Source of the DNA: Comamonas sp. lk
Lineage (GTDB): Bacteria; Pseudomonadota; Gammaproteobacteria; Burkholderiales; Burkholderiaceae_C
Length of the DNA stretch: 41,245 nucleotides
Direction of reading: 5' to 3'
Assembly (NCBI GenBank): GCA_945869165.1
Contig: CAMBNY010000020.1
Coordinates: forward strand, 1-41,245
Part shown: positions 1 through 6,769 of the stretch, in pieces
How the letters are laid out: each line of letters opens with the position of its first letter
How positions within the stretch are numbered: position 1 is the first letter of the stretch
The notes under the pieces: generated by a model
Seen by the model: the letters and a program-made list of their open reading frames with translations, nothing else
The model's database searches: none
What the model was told of the DNA's origin: nothing
Program-made: the position numbers and the translations under genes

Positions 1-405
1 GCCGGTATCAATATGGACCTCAAGCGCGTCTCTGGCGACGGCTACTGGGACAACGTCTGGCTCAAGCAGCCTTTCTGCGCGGTGTACTGGGGCAACCGTC
101 CCACCATCGACAACCAGTTCACTTCCACCTTTTACGGCGGCAAGAGCAATCCTTGGAACGACAGCCACTTCGAGAACGCCGACTTCACCAAAGCCCTGGA
201 AGCCGCGCGCGTTGAAATGGACCCCAAGAAGCGCCAAGAGTTGTACTCGCGCTGCCAGGAGCTGGTGTCGCAAAACGCCGGCATGGTGAACTACGCAGTG
301 CAAGACTACCTGGACGCGCACACCAACAAGCTGCAGGGCCTAACGCCTTCGGGCCGTTTTGACCTGGGTGATGGCCGCCTGGCTGAAAAAGGCTGGTTCG
401 CCTAA
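1..405 (+). CDS. ABC transporter substrate-binding protein, C-terminal part (SBP family 5)
   Basis: Open from the first base, so only the last 134 residues are present and the start lies outside the window. The sequence resembles the C-terminal lobe of periplasmic peptide/nickel/opine binding proteins (SBP_bac_5): a segment around YWGNRPTIDNQF, then a helix with the pattern MDPKKRQELYSRCQELV, which in this family is the usual 'd..kR..ly...q.iv' element before the final strands. Such proteins deliver oligopeptides or related solutes to a DppBC/DppDF-type permease in the inner membrane. No permease gene follows; the next gene is an unrelated exporter, so the rest of the operon must lie upstream. 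Family assignment is fairly secure; the substrate cannot be told. Confidence 0.8.
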   Translation, partial: AGINMDLKRVSGDGYWDNVWLKQPFCAVYWGNRPTIDNQFTSTFYGGKSNPWNDSHFENADFTKALEAARVEMDPKKRQELYSRCQELVSQNAGMVNYAVQDYLDAHTNKLQGLTPSGRFDLGDGRLAEKGWFA

Positions 406-456
406 TCAGGCTGCGCAAGCCGTGTGAGGGCTGCCGCAGGGCAGCGCCTCGCACCG

Positions 457-496
457 GCTTGTGTTGAGCGGCTAAATCACGCCGCTCAACACAAGC
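457..496. terminator. Perfect 16-bp inverted repeat after the ABC binding protein gene
   Basis: Arms 457-472 and 481-496 are exactly complementary around an 8-base loop. It lies 52 bases after the stop codon of the binding protein gene and before the next gene on the same strand, the usual place for a terminator. No T-run follows on either strand, so it may instead stabilise the 3' end of the message or act with Rho. Confidence 0.55.
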
Positions 497-568
497 TGCA
501 TTGCCATGTTGGTGTAGTACATTGCGTGCATGGGGTTTCAATTCGCACCGAGCACTAATGAAACCCCC

Positions 569-1471
569 ATGCAGATCCGTTTGCGCCTGATCGGTGTACT
601 TATCTTGTTGGGTGTCGGCTGGGGCAGCACCCAAGCGCTCGGCAAAATGGCGGTGTCTTCCGGCCACCAACACTTTGGCCTTATTTTTTGGCAAGCGACG
701 ATTGGCGTCTTCGTGTTGGGTGCGCTCAACATCGCGCGGCGCGGGCATTTTGCTTTGAACCGGGCCGGGCTGCGCTTTGCGTTCATCATTGCGTGCATTG
801 GCACGCTGATTCCCAACTCCACGTTTTACATCTCGGTGGCGCATTTGCCCAGCGGGGTAATGTCCATCCTGATCTCCACCATCCCCATGCTCTCGCTTCC
901 CATGGCCTTGGCTTTGGGCATGGACCGCTTGCATCCGCTGCGATTACTGGGCTTGTTGTGCGGCTTTGTCGGCGTAGCGCTGATCGCCATTCCGCAAACC
1001 AGTTTGCCCACGCCCGAGATGGCCGCCTGGCTGCCCTTGGCCATGGTGGGCCCGGTGTTTTATGCCATGGAAGGCAATTACGTCGCCAAGTGGGGCATGG
1101 GCGATCTGGACGCGGTACAAGCCATGTTCTGGGCCTCCTTGCTAGCCGCACTCATGGCATTGCCTTTGGCGCTGGGCATGGACCAGTGGATAGACCCGCG
1201 CCCGCCTTACGGCACCCCGGAACTGGCGCTCATGGCCTCGTCCACCATCCACGCACTGATGTACGCCGCCTATGTGTGGCTGGCTGCCAAAGCCGGGGCG
1301 GTGTTTGCCACGCAAACCAGTTATGTGGTGACGCTCTCCGGCGTGCTGTGGGCGATGCTGCTGCTCGATGAACATTTCAGCGCCTGGGTCTGGGCGGCTA
1401 TGGCGGTGATGTTGATTGGGCTTTTTTTGGTGCAGCCGCACGAGAGAGAAAACTCCCATCGCGCAGACTAG
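569..1471 (+). CDS. EamA-family drug/metabolite exporter
   Basis: About 300 residues, the normal length for a ten-helix EamA (DMT superfamily) permease with two repeated five-helix halves. Hydrophobic segments follow one another along the whole protein, and the first begins at once (LIGVLILLGVGWGSTQAL), typical of the first EamA helix. I start at the ATG at 569 because the 13 residues from the upstream ATG at 530 are polar and do not fit the family. Members export amino acids, drugs or metabolites across the inner membrane; the substrate is not readable. It stands alone after an inverted repeat and ends facing a convergent esterase gene with a mosaic repeat between them. Confidence 0.85.
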   Translation: MQIRLRLIGVLILLGVGWGSTQALGKMAVSSGHQHFGLIFWQATIGVFVLGALNIARRGHFALNRAGLRFAFIIACIGTLIPNSTFYISVAHLPSGVMSILISTIPMLSLPMALALGMDRLHPLRLLGLLCGFVGVALIAIPQTSLPTPEMAAWLPLAMVGPVFYAMEGNYVAKWGMGDLDAVQAMFWASLLAALMALPLALGMDQWIDPRPPYGTPELALMASSTIHALMYAAYVWLAAKAGAVFATQTSYVVTLSGVLWAMLLLDEHFSAWVWAAMAVMLIGLFLVQPHERENSHRAD

Positions 1472-1495
1472 GGAAGATCTGCATAAGTCCAAACT

Positions 1496-1668
1496 CGTCA
1501 TTGCGAGCGCAGCGAAGCAATCCATGTATTCATAGACTGCCACGTCGCTGCGCTCCTCGCAGTGACGGATGCACAGCTGCCACGTCGCTGCGCTGCTCGC
1601 AGTGACGGATGTCGCGAGGCCGAAGGCCGTCGCAAAGTGTCGTCATTGCGAGCGCAGCGAAGCAATCT
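1496..1668. repeat. Mosaic intergenic palindromic repeat, copy A (compound)
   Basis: First of five intergenic copies of one repeat family. Bases 1496-1567 form a unit opening with CGTCATTGCGAGCGCAGCG and closing with the complementary CGCTGCGCTCCTCGCAGTGACG. Partial units follow at 1580-1607, 1611-1635 (GCGAGGCCGAAGGCCGTCGC) and 1641-1668. It lies between convergent genes, and the stop codon of the esterase gene touches its last unit. Each unit could fold into a long hairpin. No coding function is apparent. Confidence 0.85.
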
Positions 1669-2647
1669 ACTTTGGCGCGCCAATCTTGCACGCTTGGGCC
1701 AGTTGCAACAAGGCCTCGCCCATCGCCGCAAAACTGGCAGCGGCCCGATGCGACATATGCCGTGCACGCAAATAGCCGTGTACCAATTCGGGCTCGTTGC
1801 GGTAACTTGCGGCCACACCGTCGGCCTGTAAGCGTTCCACGTAGATGCGTCCATCGTCACGCAAAGGGTCGATATCTGCAGTCACCACAAAGGCTGGTGG
1901 CATACCCAAAAAATCGGCTGCCTTGAGCGGCATCAATTCCGGGTCAGATGCGCTATCGCGGTCCATGCCGCCGGTGCGCAAGCCAAAGTACATGGCAGAT
2001 TCTGCGGTGGTCAACATAGGCGCGTGGGCATTGCTAACGTAAGACCCGCGTGAAGTGTCGCCGCCCAGGCCCGGATAAATCAGCAACTGGCCCACTGGCA
2101 TCACGCCACCCTGCGCACGCTGGCGCAAGCACAGCGCGGCTGCCAAATTGCCACCGGCACTGTCGCCGCCCGCGATGACACGCTGGCCTTGCGCATGCAA
2201 ATATGCAAAAGCCGCCTGCACATCATCCAACTGCGCAGGGTGCTGGTGCTCGGGGGCCAAGCGATAAGCAATGGCCACCACATCGATGCCGGTGGCGGCG
2301 CACCAGCCGCTGCATGCATCGGCATGGCTTTCCAAGCCCCCCAGCAAAAAGCCGCCGCCGTGTAAATACAAAAGCACCGTGCCCTCATGCTGCTGGTGCG
2401 CATGCCGGTAACGCCGCGCGGGTATGGCGCGTTGTGGCCCCAAAGCGGCGATTGAGAAGTCCGTGGTGGACACCTCGGCAGGCATGGCGCCGCGCATCTC
2501 GGTGGCATAGCGGTTGTACCAGGCGCGGTTTTCTTCTGCGCTAAAGGTGTAGGCATCGGCCGGGTAAAAGGCATTGGTGCGGGCGATGTAAGCCAGCACC
2601 TCCGGGTCGGTGGGCATGGGGTGCGGTGCAGGAGGTGATGTGGACAT
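1667..2647 (-). CDS. Alpha/beta hydrolase, hormone-sensitive-lipase type esterase
   Basis: 326 residues with the two signatures of the bacterial HSL (family IV) esterases: the oxyanion-hole motif HGGG at residues 96-99 and the nucleophile elbow GDSAGG with Ser163. A likely acid is in the ADIDPLRDDG segment and the catalytic histidine in ELVHGY near the C-terminus, so the triad looks complete. There is no signal peptide, so it should be cytoplasmic. Such enzymes hydrolyse short-chain acyl esters. The ATG at 2647 gives a normal-length protein. The gene is convergent with the EamA exporter and divergent from acetoacetyl-CoA synthetase; no operon partner. Natural substrate unknown. Confidence 0.88.
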   Translation of the reverse strand: MSTSPPAPHPMPTDPEVLAYIARTNAFYPADAYTFSAEENRAWYNRYATEMRGAMPAEVSTTDFSIAALGPQRAIPARRYRHAHQQHEGTVLLYLHGGGFLLGGLESHADACSGWCAATGIDVVAIAYRLAPEHQHPAQLDDVQAAFAYLHAQGQRVIAGGDSAGGNLAAALCLRQRAQGGVMPVGQLLIYPGLGGDTSRGSYVSNAHAPMLTTAESAMYFGLRTGGMDRDSASDPELMPLKAADFLGMPPAFVVTADIDPLRDDGRIYVERLQADGVAASYRNEPELVHGYLRARHMSHRAAASFAAMGEALLQLAQACKIGAPK

Positions 2648-2782
2648 AACAGGCGAACTTAGCTAATTGGATCGAACCTTAGCACGCGGATCAGGTTTCA
2701 AGGCAGCGCATAGCCGACATCCGCCCGCCGGTATGGCGCAAGCGCTAGGTGCCGCAGCGCCAAGCCTGATAGGCTTAGGTCC

Positions 2783-4912
2783 ATGAGCCCAACCGTCCCT
2801 ACCCAACGCACCCCGCCCTACGTTGCGCAGATCCGCCTGTATCAGGACTGGCTGCAAAGCACTCGCCAGTTGCACTTTACCGACTACCCCGCCCTATGGC
2901 GCTGGTCGGTGACCGATTTGGATGCTTTCTGGCAAAGCATTTGGGACTATTTCAATATGCAATCGCCCACGCCGCACAGTGCGGTGCTGGCGCGCAATGT
3001 GATGCCCGGCGCCCAGTGGTTTACCGGCGCGCAAGCCAACTATGCGCAGCAGGTGTTCCGCCATGTGCAAGCGGCGCATGCCGCAGGTTTTGCGGCCATC
3101 ATCTGCCAGGATGAATCGGGCCAGGTCACCGAACTTTCCTGGCCCGAGCTGCGCCGCCAGGCCGCTTCGCTGGCCCTGCATTTGCGCGCCCAGGGCGTGC
3201 AGCCGGGCGACCGCATCGCTGCTTACCTGCCCAATTGCCCAGAGGCCATGGTGGCGTTTTTGGCCACAGTTTCTCTGGGTGCAGTCTGGAGTATTTGCGC
3301 GCCAGACATGGGCACTGCATCGGTGCTGGACCGCTTTCGCCAGATCGAGCCCAAGGTGCTGATTGCCGTCGATGGCGTGCAGTATGCGGGGCGCATGCAC
3401 GACCGCATGGACGTGGTGCAAGCGCTCAAGGATGCGCTACCCACGGTGCAGCACCTGATCGTGCACCACCATATTGGCACTGCCGCCAGTTCCTCGCTGC
3501 CGGTGGCGCGCGCCACCGCGCTGTCCGATACGCTGCAAGCGGACAGCGCAGCCACCGATGCCTTTGAGCCCCTGTGGCTGCCCTTTGACCATCCTTTATG
3601 GATTGTGTATTCCAGCGGCACTACCGGCCTGCCCAAGCCCATCGTGCATGGCCACGGCGGCACCGTGCTGGTGGCGCTGGCCCTGAAAATTTTGCATAAC
3701 GACGTGGGCTGCAGCTACCAGCCCAATAGCTGGGGCGAGCGCTACCACTGGTACAGCTCCACCGGCTGGGTGATGTGGAACGCGCAAATGAGCGGCCTGC
3801 TCAACGGCACCACTTGCGTGATTTACGACGGCAACCCCTCCGGCCCCAAAGACGCGCCCGATTGGGGCACCTTGTGGCGCTTTGCCGCCAATAACCGCGT
3901 CACCTTTTTCGGAGCCGGTGCAGCCTTTTATGCCAATTGCCAAAAGGCCGGGTTGGATTTGGCCAGCCTGGGCGACCTCAGCCCTATTCGCGCGTTGGGT
4001 ACCACCGGTTCCCCGCTGGCACCGGAAACGCAAAACTGGGGTAGTGCCCAGTTCCGCGCGGTGCGCGCCGCTGCGCCAGCGCAAGCCTGGCCAGACGCTG
4101 ATATCTGGTGGTGCAATATTTCGGGCGGCACCGATTTTTGCGGCGCATTTATCGGTGGCAACCGCGAGCTGCCGCAAGAGCCTGGCGTGATGCAATGCCG
4201 CTTACTGGGTTGCGCGGTCGAGGCTTGGAACGAGGCGGGCGAACCGGTCGTTGGCGAAGTGGGTGAACTGGTTTGCAGCCAGCCCATTCCGTCCATGCCC
4301 TTGTATTTTTGGGGCGACCCCGAAAACCAGCGCTACCTGGCCAGCTATTTTGAGATGTACCCTAAAGGCCTAGGGCGCCAACCCGGCGGTGGCGATGCCG
4401 CGCCCGAGGCCGGCGGCGTCTGGCGCCACGGCGACTGGCTGCGCATAGGCGCGCAAGGCGCTTTGCAAGAGGGCTGCGTGATTTATGGCCGCAGCGACGC
4501 CACCATCAACCGCCACGGCCTGCGCATGGGCACCAGCGAGATTTACAGCGCCGTAGAGGCCTTGCCCGAAGTACTGGACAGCATGGTGGTGGACCTGGAA
4601 TACCTGGGTCGCGAAAGCTATATGCCGCTGTTTGTGGTGCTGCGGCCCGGCGTCAAGCTGGACGAGGCGCTCACGGCCCGGATTCGCGAGAGCATCCGCA
4701 GCGCCCTGAGCCCGCGCTTTTTGCCCAACGCCATCTTCCAGGTGGCGGAAATCCCGCGCACCTTGTCTGGCAAAAAGCAGGAACTGCCCATCAAAAAGCT
4801 GATGCTGGGCCAGCCCCTGGAAAAAGTGGTGAACCGCGAAGCCATGGCCAACCCCGGCTGCCTGGACTGGTACGTGGACATGGCGCGCGCGCATCTGGCG
4901 CGCAGCGCCTGA
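2783..4912 (+). CDS. aacS: Acetoacetyl-CoA synthetase (acetoacetate-CoA ligase)
   Basis: 709-residue acyl-adenylate-forming enzyme, slightly longer than the usual 650-670. The N-terminal segment before residue 100 (WSVTDLDAFWQSIWDYF, then VMPGAQWFTGAQANYA) is the ACAS_N domain shared by acetyl- and acetoacetyl-CoA synthetases. The AMP/phosphate motif YSSGTTGLPKP lies near residue 275, and the C-terminal catalytic lysine region IPRTLSGKKQE near 660. The segment STGWVMWNAQMSGLLNG fits the acetoacetate-specific subgroup. It activates acetoacetate with ATP and CoA in the cytoplasm, returning ketone bodies from PHB breakdown to acetoacetyl-CoA, which agrees with the PHA depolymerase gene later in the window. 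Monocistronic. Confidence 0.9.
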   Translation: MSPTVPTQRTPPYVAQIRLYQDWLQSTRQLHFTDYPALWRWSVTDLDAFWQSIWDYFNMQSPTPHSAVLARNVMPGAQWFTGAQANYAQQVFRHVQAAHAAGFAAIICQDESGQVTELSWPELRRQAASLALHLRAQGVQPGDRIAAYLPNCPEAMVAFLATVSLGAVWSICAPDMGTASVLDRFRQIEPKVLIAVDGVQYAGRMHDRMDVVQALKDALPTVQHLIVHHHIGTAASSSLPVARATALSDTLQADSAATDAFEPLWLPFDHPLWIVYSSGTTGLPKPIVHGHGGTVLVALALKILHNDVGCSYQPNSWGERYHWYSSTGWVMWNAQMSGLLNGTTCVIYDGNPSGPKDAPDWGTLWRFAANNRVTFFGAGAAFYANCQKAGLDLASLGDLSPIRALGTTGSPLAPETQNWGSAQFRAVRAAAPAQAWPDADIWWCNISGGTDFCGAFIGGNRELPQEPGVMQCRLLGCAVEAWNEAGEPVVGEVGELVCSQPIPSMPLYFWGDPENQRYLASYFEMYPKGLGRQPGGGDAAPEAGGVWRHGDWLRIGAQGALQEGCVIYGRSDATINRHGLRMGTSEIYSAVEALPEVLDSMVVDLEYLGRESYMPLFVVLRPGVKLDEALTARIRESIRSALSPRFLPNAIFQVAEIPRTLSGKKQELPIKKLMLGQPLEKVVNREAMANPGCLDWYVDMARAHLARSA

Positions 4913-5108
4913 AAGCTCTGATCGCGCTACCCGATGTGACGCTTATCAGCGAAGCCCGCCATACACCCAACCATGTCGATGGGCTCGTACAGCCCAGAGC
5001 CAAAGTTACCCAAATCGGGCAAAGCGACCCAAAACGGCCCGCACTGGCCAACTTTTACGCCGCCTCTAGGGCCCAAAATTCGGTAAAGCGCTCCAATTTG
5101 CCCTGTAC

Positions 5109-5138
5109 TTTTGCCTTCGGGGCGGAAAAAAGGCAAAA
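5109..5138 (+). promoter_or_regulatory. Hairpin just upstream of the zinc-ribbon gene
   Basis: Arms TTTTGCCTT (5109-5117) and AAGGCAAAA (5130-5138) pair perfectly over nine bases around a 12-base loop. The hairpin ends seven bases before the ATG at 5146 and just ahead of the G-rich ribosome-binding run, so in the mRNA it could limit access of ribosomes. It may alternatively be a remnant terminator of aacS. No other feature was seen in the 233-base gap after aacS. Confidence 0.4.
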
Positions 5139-5145
5139 TGGGGGG

Positions 5146-5397
5146 ATGCGCGATAACACCACCACCAAGATCAGTCCCGACGGCCTCCGCTACCGCTCAC
5201 GCGCCTCGGGGTCCCCTTTTGCACAATCCTCCGGTAACGCCAGCATGAGCTGCGCCAAGTGCGGTTTGCACAAACCGCGTTCTTTGGGATCATTTCGCAA
5301 GCTGGCAGGCAAAAGCATGTTTGTCTGCGGCGATTGCGTGCCGCCCAAGCCGGCCACCCCCCCAGCGGCGCCCCAAGCGCCCGCCAGCGAAAGCTGA
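5146..5397 (+). CDS. Small zinc-ribbon-like protein
   Basis: 83 residues. The reading frame is open further upstream to 4936, but I start at the ATG at 5146, which has a GGGGGG run directly before it; the upstream extension has no recognisable feature and overlaps a hairpin. Two CxxC pairs (SCAKCG and VCGDC, about 20 residues apart) would bind one zinc ion. The centre is basic (HKPRSLGSFRKLAGK), and the last 17 residues are a Pro/Ala tail. Short proteins of this kind occur in Comamonadaceae without a known function; nucleic-acid binding is plausible but only inferred. It is followed by a perfect hairpin. Confidence 0.65.
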   Translation: MRDNTTTKISPDGLRYRSRASGSPFAQSSGNASMSCAKCGLHKPRSLGSFRKLAGKSMFVCGDCVPPKPATPPAAPQAPASES

Positions 5398-5409
5398 AAC
5401 GCCGCTAAC

Positions 5410-5430
5410 GCGCTCCTCCGTGAGGAGCGC
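5410..5430. terminator. Perfect hairpin after the zinc-ribbon gene
   Basis: GCGCTCCTC (5410-5418) and GAGGAGCGC (5422-5430) form a 9-bp stem with a 3-base loop, 12 bases after the stop codon. There is no T-run, so termination efficiency is uncertain. Confidence 0.5.
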
Positions 5431-5457
5431 GCCTTGGGGCACACCTGACAACACCCC

Positions 5458-6030
5458 ATGCGAATCGCCATAGCCGTGGCTTTGCCGCAAGAGTTGGACA
5501 GCGCCTTAGTGCAAGGCGCGGCGCAGGTTTTCTACACCGGCGTGGGCAAAGTCAACGCCACCCTGGCTACGCTGCAAGCCCTGCAAAGTTTCCATCCCGA
5601 TATCCTGATTAACTTCGGCACCGCCGGAGCAGTCCACCCTAGCCTGTCCGGCCTGTTGCCGATCTCGCGGGCAGTGCAACGAGATATGAATGCCGAACCG
5701 CTGGCGCCGCGGGGTATCACGCCTTTTCACACAGGGCTACACCCTTTGGACAGCGGGCAAGCCGGTTGGGTCTGCGGCACAGGCGACAACTTTGTGAGCG
5801 CGCATGACCCTTGGTTTGACACCGCGGGCATCCATGTGGTGGACATGGAACTGTTTGCGATCGCCAGCGTCTGCCAACACCAAGGCACGCCGTGGCGCAG
5901 CATGAAATTTATCTCCGACCAGGCCAATGGCGATTCACCCACCGATTGGCAAGCCAATGTGCGCCGTGGCCAAGAGTTGTTTGTACCTTGGTTTTTTGAC
6001 GAGTTTTTGGCGCAAACCAAGACGACCTAA
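5458..6030 (+). CDS. Nucleoside phosphorylase-superfamily protein (MTA/SAH-nucleosidase-like)
   Basis: 190 residues, short for the family (about 230). The N-terminus MRIAIAVALPQELD matches the first strand and glutamate loop of MtnN-type nucleosidases. INFGTAGAVHPSLSGLLPI is the conserved glycine-rich strand, VDMELFAIASVC holds the substrate-binding Met-Glu pair, and FISDQANGD carries the catalytic Asp. These enzymes cleave the glycosidic bond of 5'-methylthioadenosine, S-adenosylhomocysteine or other nucleosides in the cytoplasm. Because the middle part is shortened, the exact substrate is uncertain. The gene is convergent with the XRE-cupin regulator 62 bases away. Confidence 0.78.
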   Translation: MRIAIAVALPQELDSALVQGAAQVFYTGVGKVNATLATLQALQSFHPDILINFGTAGAVHPSLSGLLPISRAVQRDMNAEPLAPRGITPFHTGLHPLDSGQAGWVCGTGDNFVSAHDPWFDTAGIHVVDMELFAIASVCQHQGTPWRSMKFISDQANGDSPTDWQANVRRGQELFVPWFFDEFLAQTKTT

Positions 6031-6092
6031 GGCTTGCACCGGTACCAAGCGCTACGTTGCAGGTCCGCCAACACTCAAACCAAAGCCGCGCT

Positions 6093-6722
6093 TTAGTAAT
6101 GCGGCGGCGTGATCACCCAGATAACTCGCACCGGCACTTCGCCGGGGTTGGCGCAGCGGTGGACATCGGTGCTTTTGAAGGAAAAGCTGTCGCCCTCGTG
6201 CAAGCGGAAATGCCGGCCTGAGACCCACAAATCTAAAGTGCCGGACAAGACGTAACCGGCCTCGGCGCCATCATGGAAATAGTCTTCGCTGTCCGAGCCT
6301 GGCTCGATGGTGCTGAGCAGCATTTCTAAGGGGCCGCTCAAATTGGGGGACAGCAGTTCTTCCTGGATACCTAGCCCGGTAAAGGACATGCGGCGGCGGT
6401 GGGTACTGCGCACCACCACATCACGCTCTGCCGGGTCGCCATCGGTGTTTTGCTGGAAGAACCAGTTCATATGCACGCCTAGCGCGTCGCTGATGCGTTT
6501 GAGCACCGCAATCGGCAGGCGCGAATGGTTGCGCTCTAGCTGGCTGAGGTAGCCGACCGAGATACCGGCTTTTTCGGCGACTTCGCGCAGGGTCAGATTT
6601 TTCACCAGGCGCAGTTCGCGCAATTGCTCGCCAATGGCCGCGCCCGGGTCGATGTCTTCCAGCACGGCCAATGATTCATCGTGGTCCTCGGGATGCGCCT
6701 GGCGTGTTGCTTGGATGGCCAT
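6093..6722 (-). CDS. XRE-family regulator with C-terminal cupin domain
   Basis: 209 residues. A helix-turn-helix of the Cro/XRE type spans about residues 30-88 (GEQLRELRLVKNLTLREVAE, then KAGISVGYLSQLERN), and a cupin_2 barrel about 130-205 (DYFHDGAEAGYVLSGTLDLWV, LHEGDSFSF). This architecture is shared with PuuR and many regulators of amine and amino-acid catabolism, where the cupin senses a small ligand. It lies 47 bases downstream of, and on the same strand as, the first dimethylglycine-dehydrogenase-like gene, so it probably controls this locus and itself. A 16-bp palindrome sits directly upstream of it. The effector is unknown. Confidence 0.88.
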   Translation of the reverse strand: MAIQATRQAHPEDHDESLAVLEDIDPGAAIGEQLRELRLVKNLTLREVAEKAGISVGYLSQLERNHSRLPIAVLKRISDALGVHMNWFFQQNTDGDPAERDVVVRSTHRRRMSFTGLGIQEELLSPNLSGPLEMLLSTIEPGSDSEDYFHDGAEAGYVLSGTLDLWVSGRHFRLHEGDSFSFKSTDVHRCANPGEVPVRVIWVITPPHY

Positions 6723-6751
6723 GTTTGCTTGTTACGTAAATCGGACCGGCT

Positions 6752-6767
6752 GGTAATACTAATTACC
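6752..6767. promoter_or_regulatory. Palindrome upstream of the XRE-cupin gene
   Basis: GGTAAT-ACTA-ATTACC, 30 bases before the regulator's start codon and three bases beyond the stop codon of the preceding flavoprotein gene. Position and symmetry suit an operator for an autoregulating dimer; this is an inference from one site. Confidence 0.4.
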
Positions 6768-6769
6768 GA

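Noticed and set aside
185-934. Long minus-strand frame opposite the ABC protein and EamA genes
   Set aside because: High-GC antisense frame with no family signature, covering two better-supported genes and the hairpin between them.
1562-1926. Short plus-strand frames over the repeat and esterase 3' end
   Set aside because: They read through repeat units and antisense to the esterase gene.
4936-5145. Longer start for the zinc-ribbon gene
   Set aside because: The extension shows no conserved features and overlaps a hairpin; the ATG at 5146 has the better ribosome-binding site.
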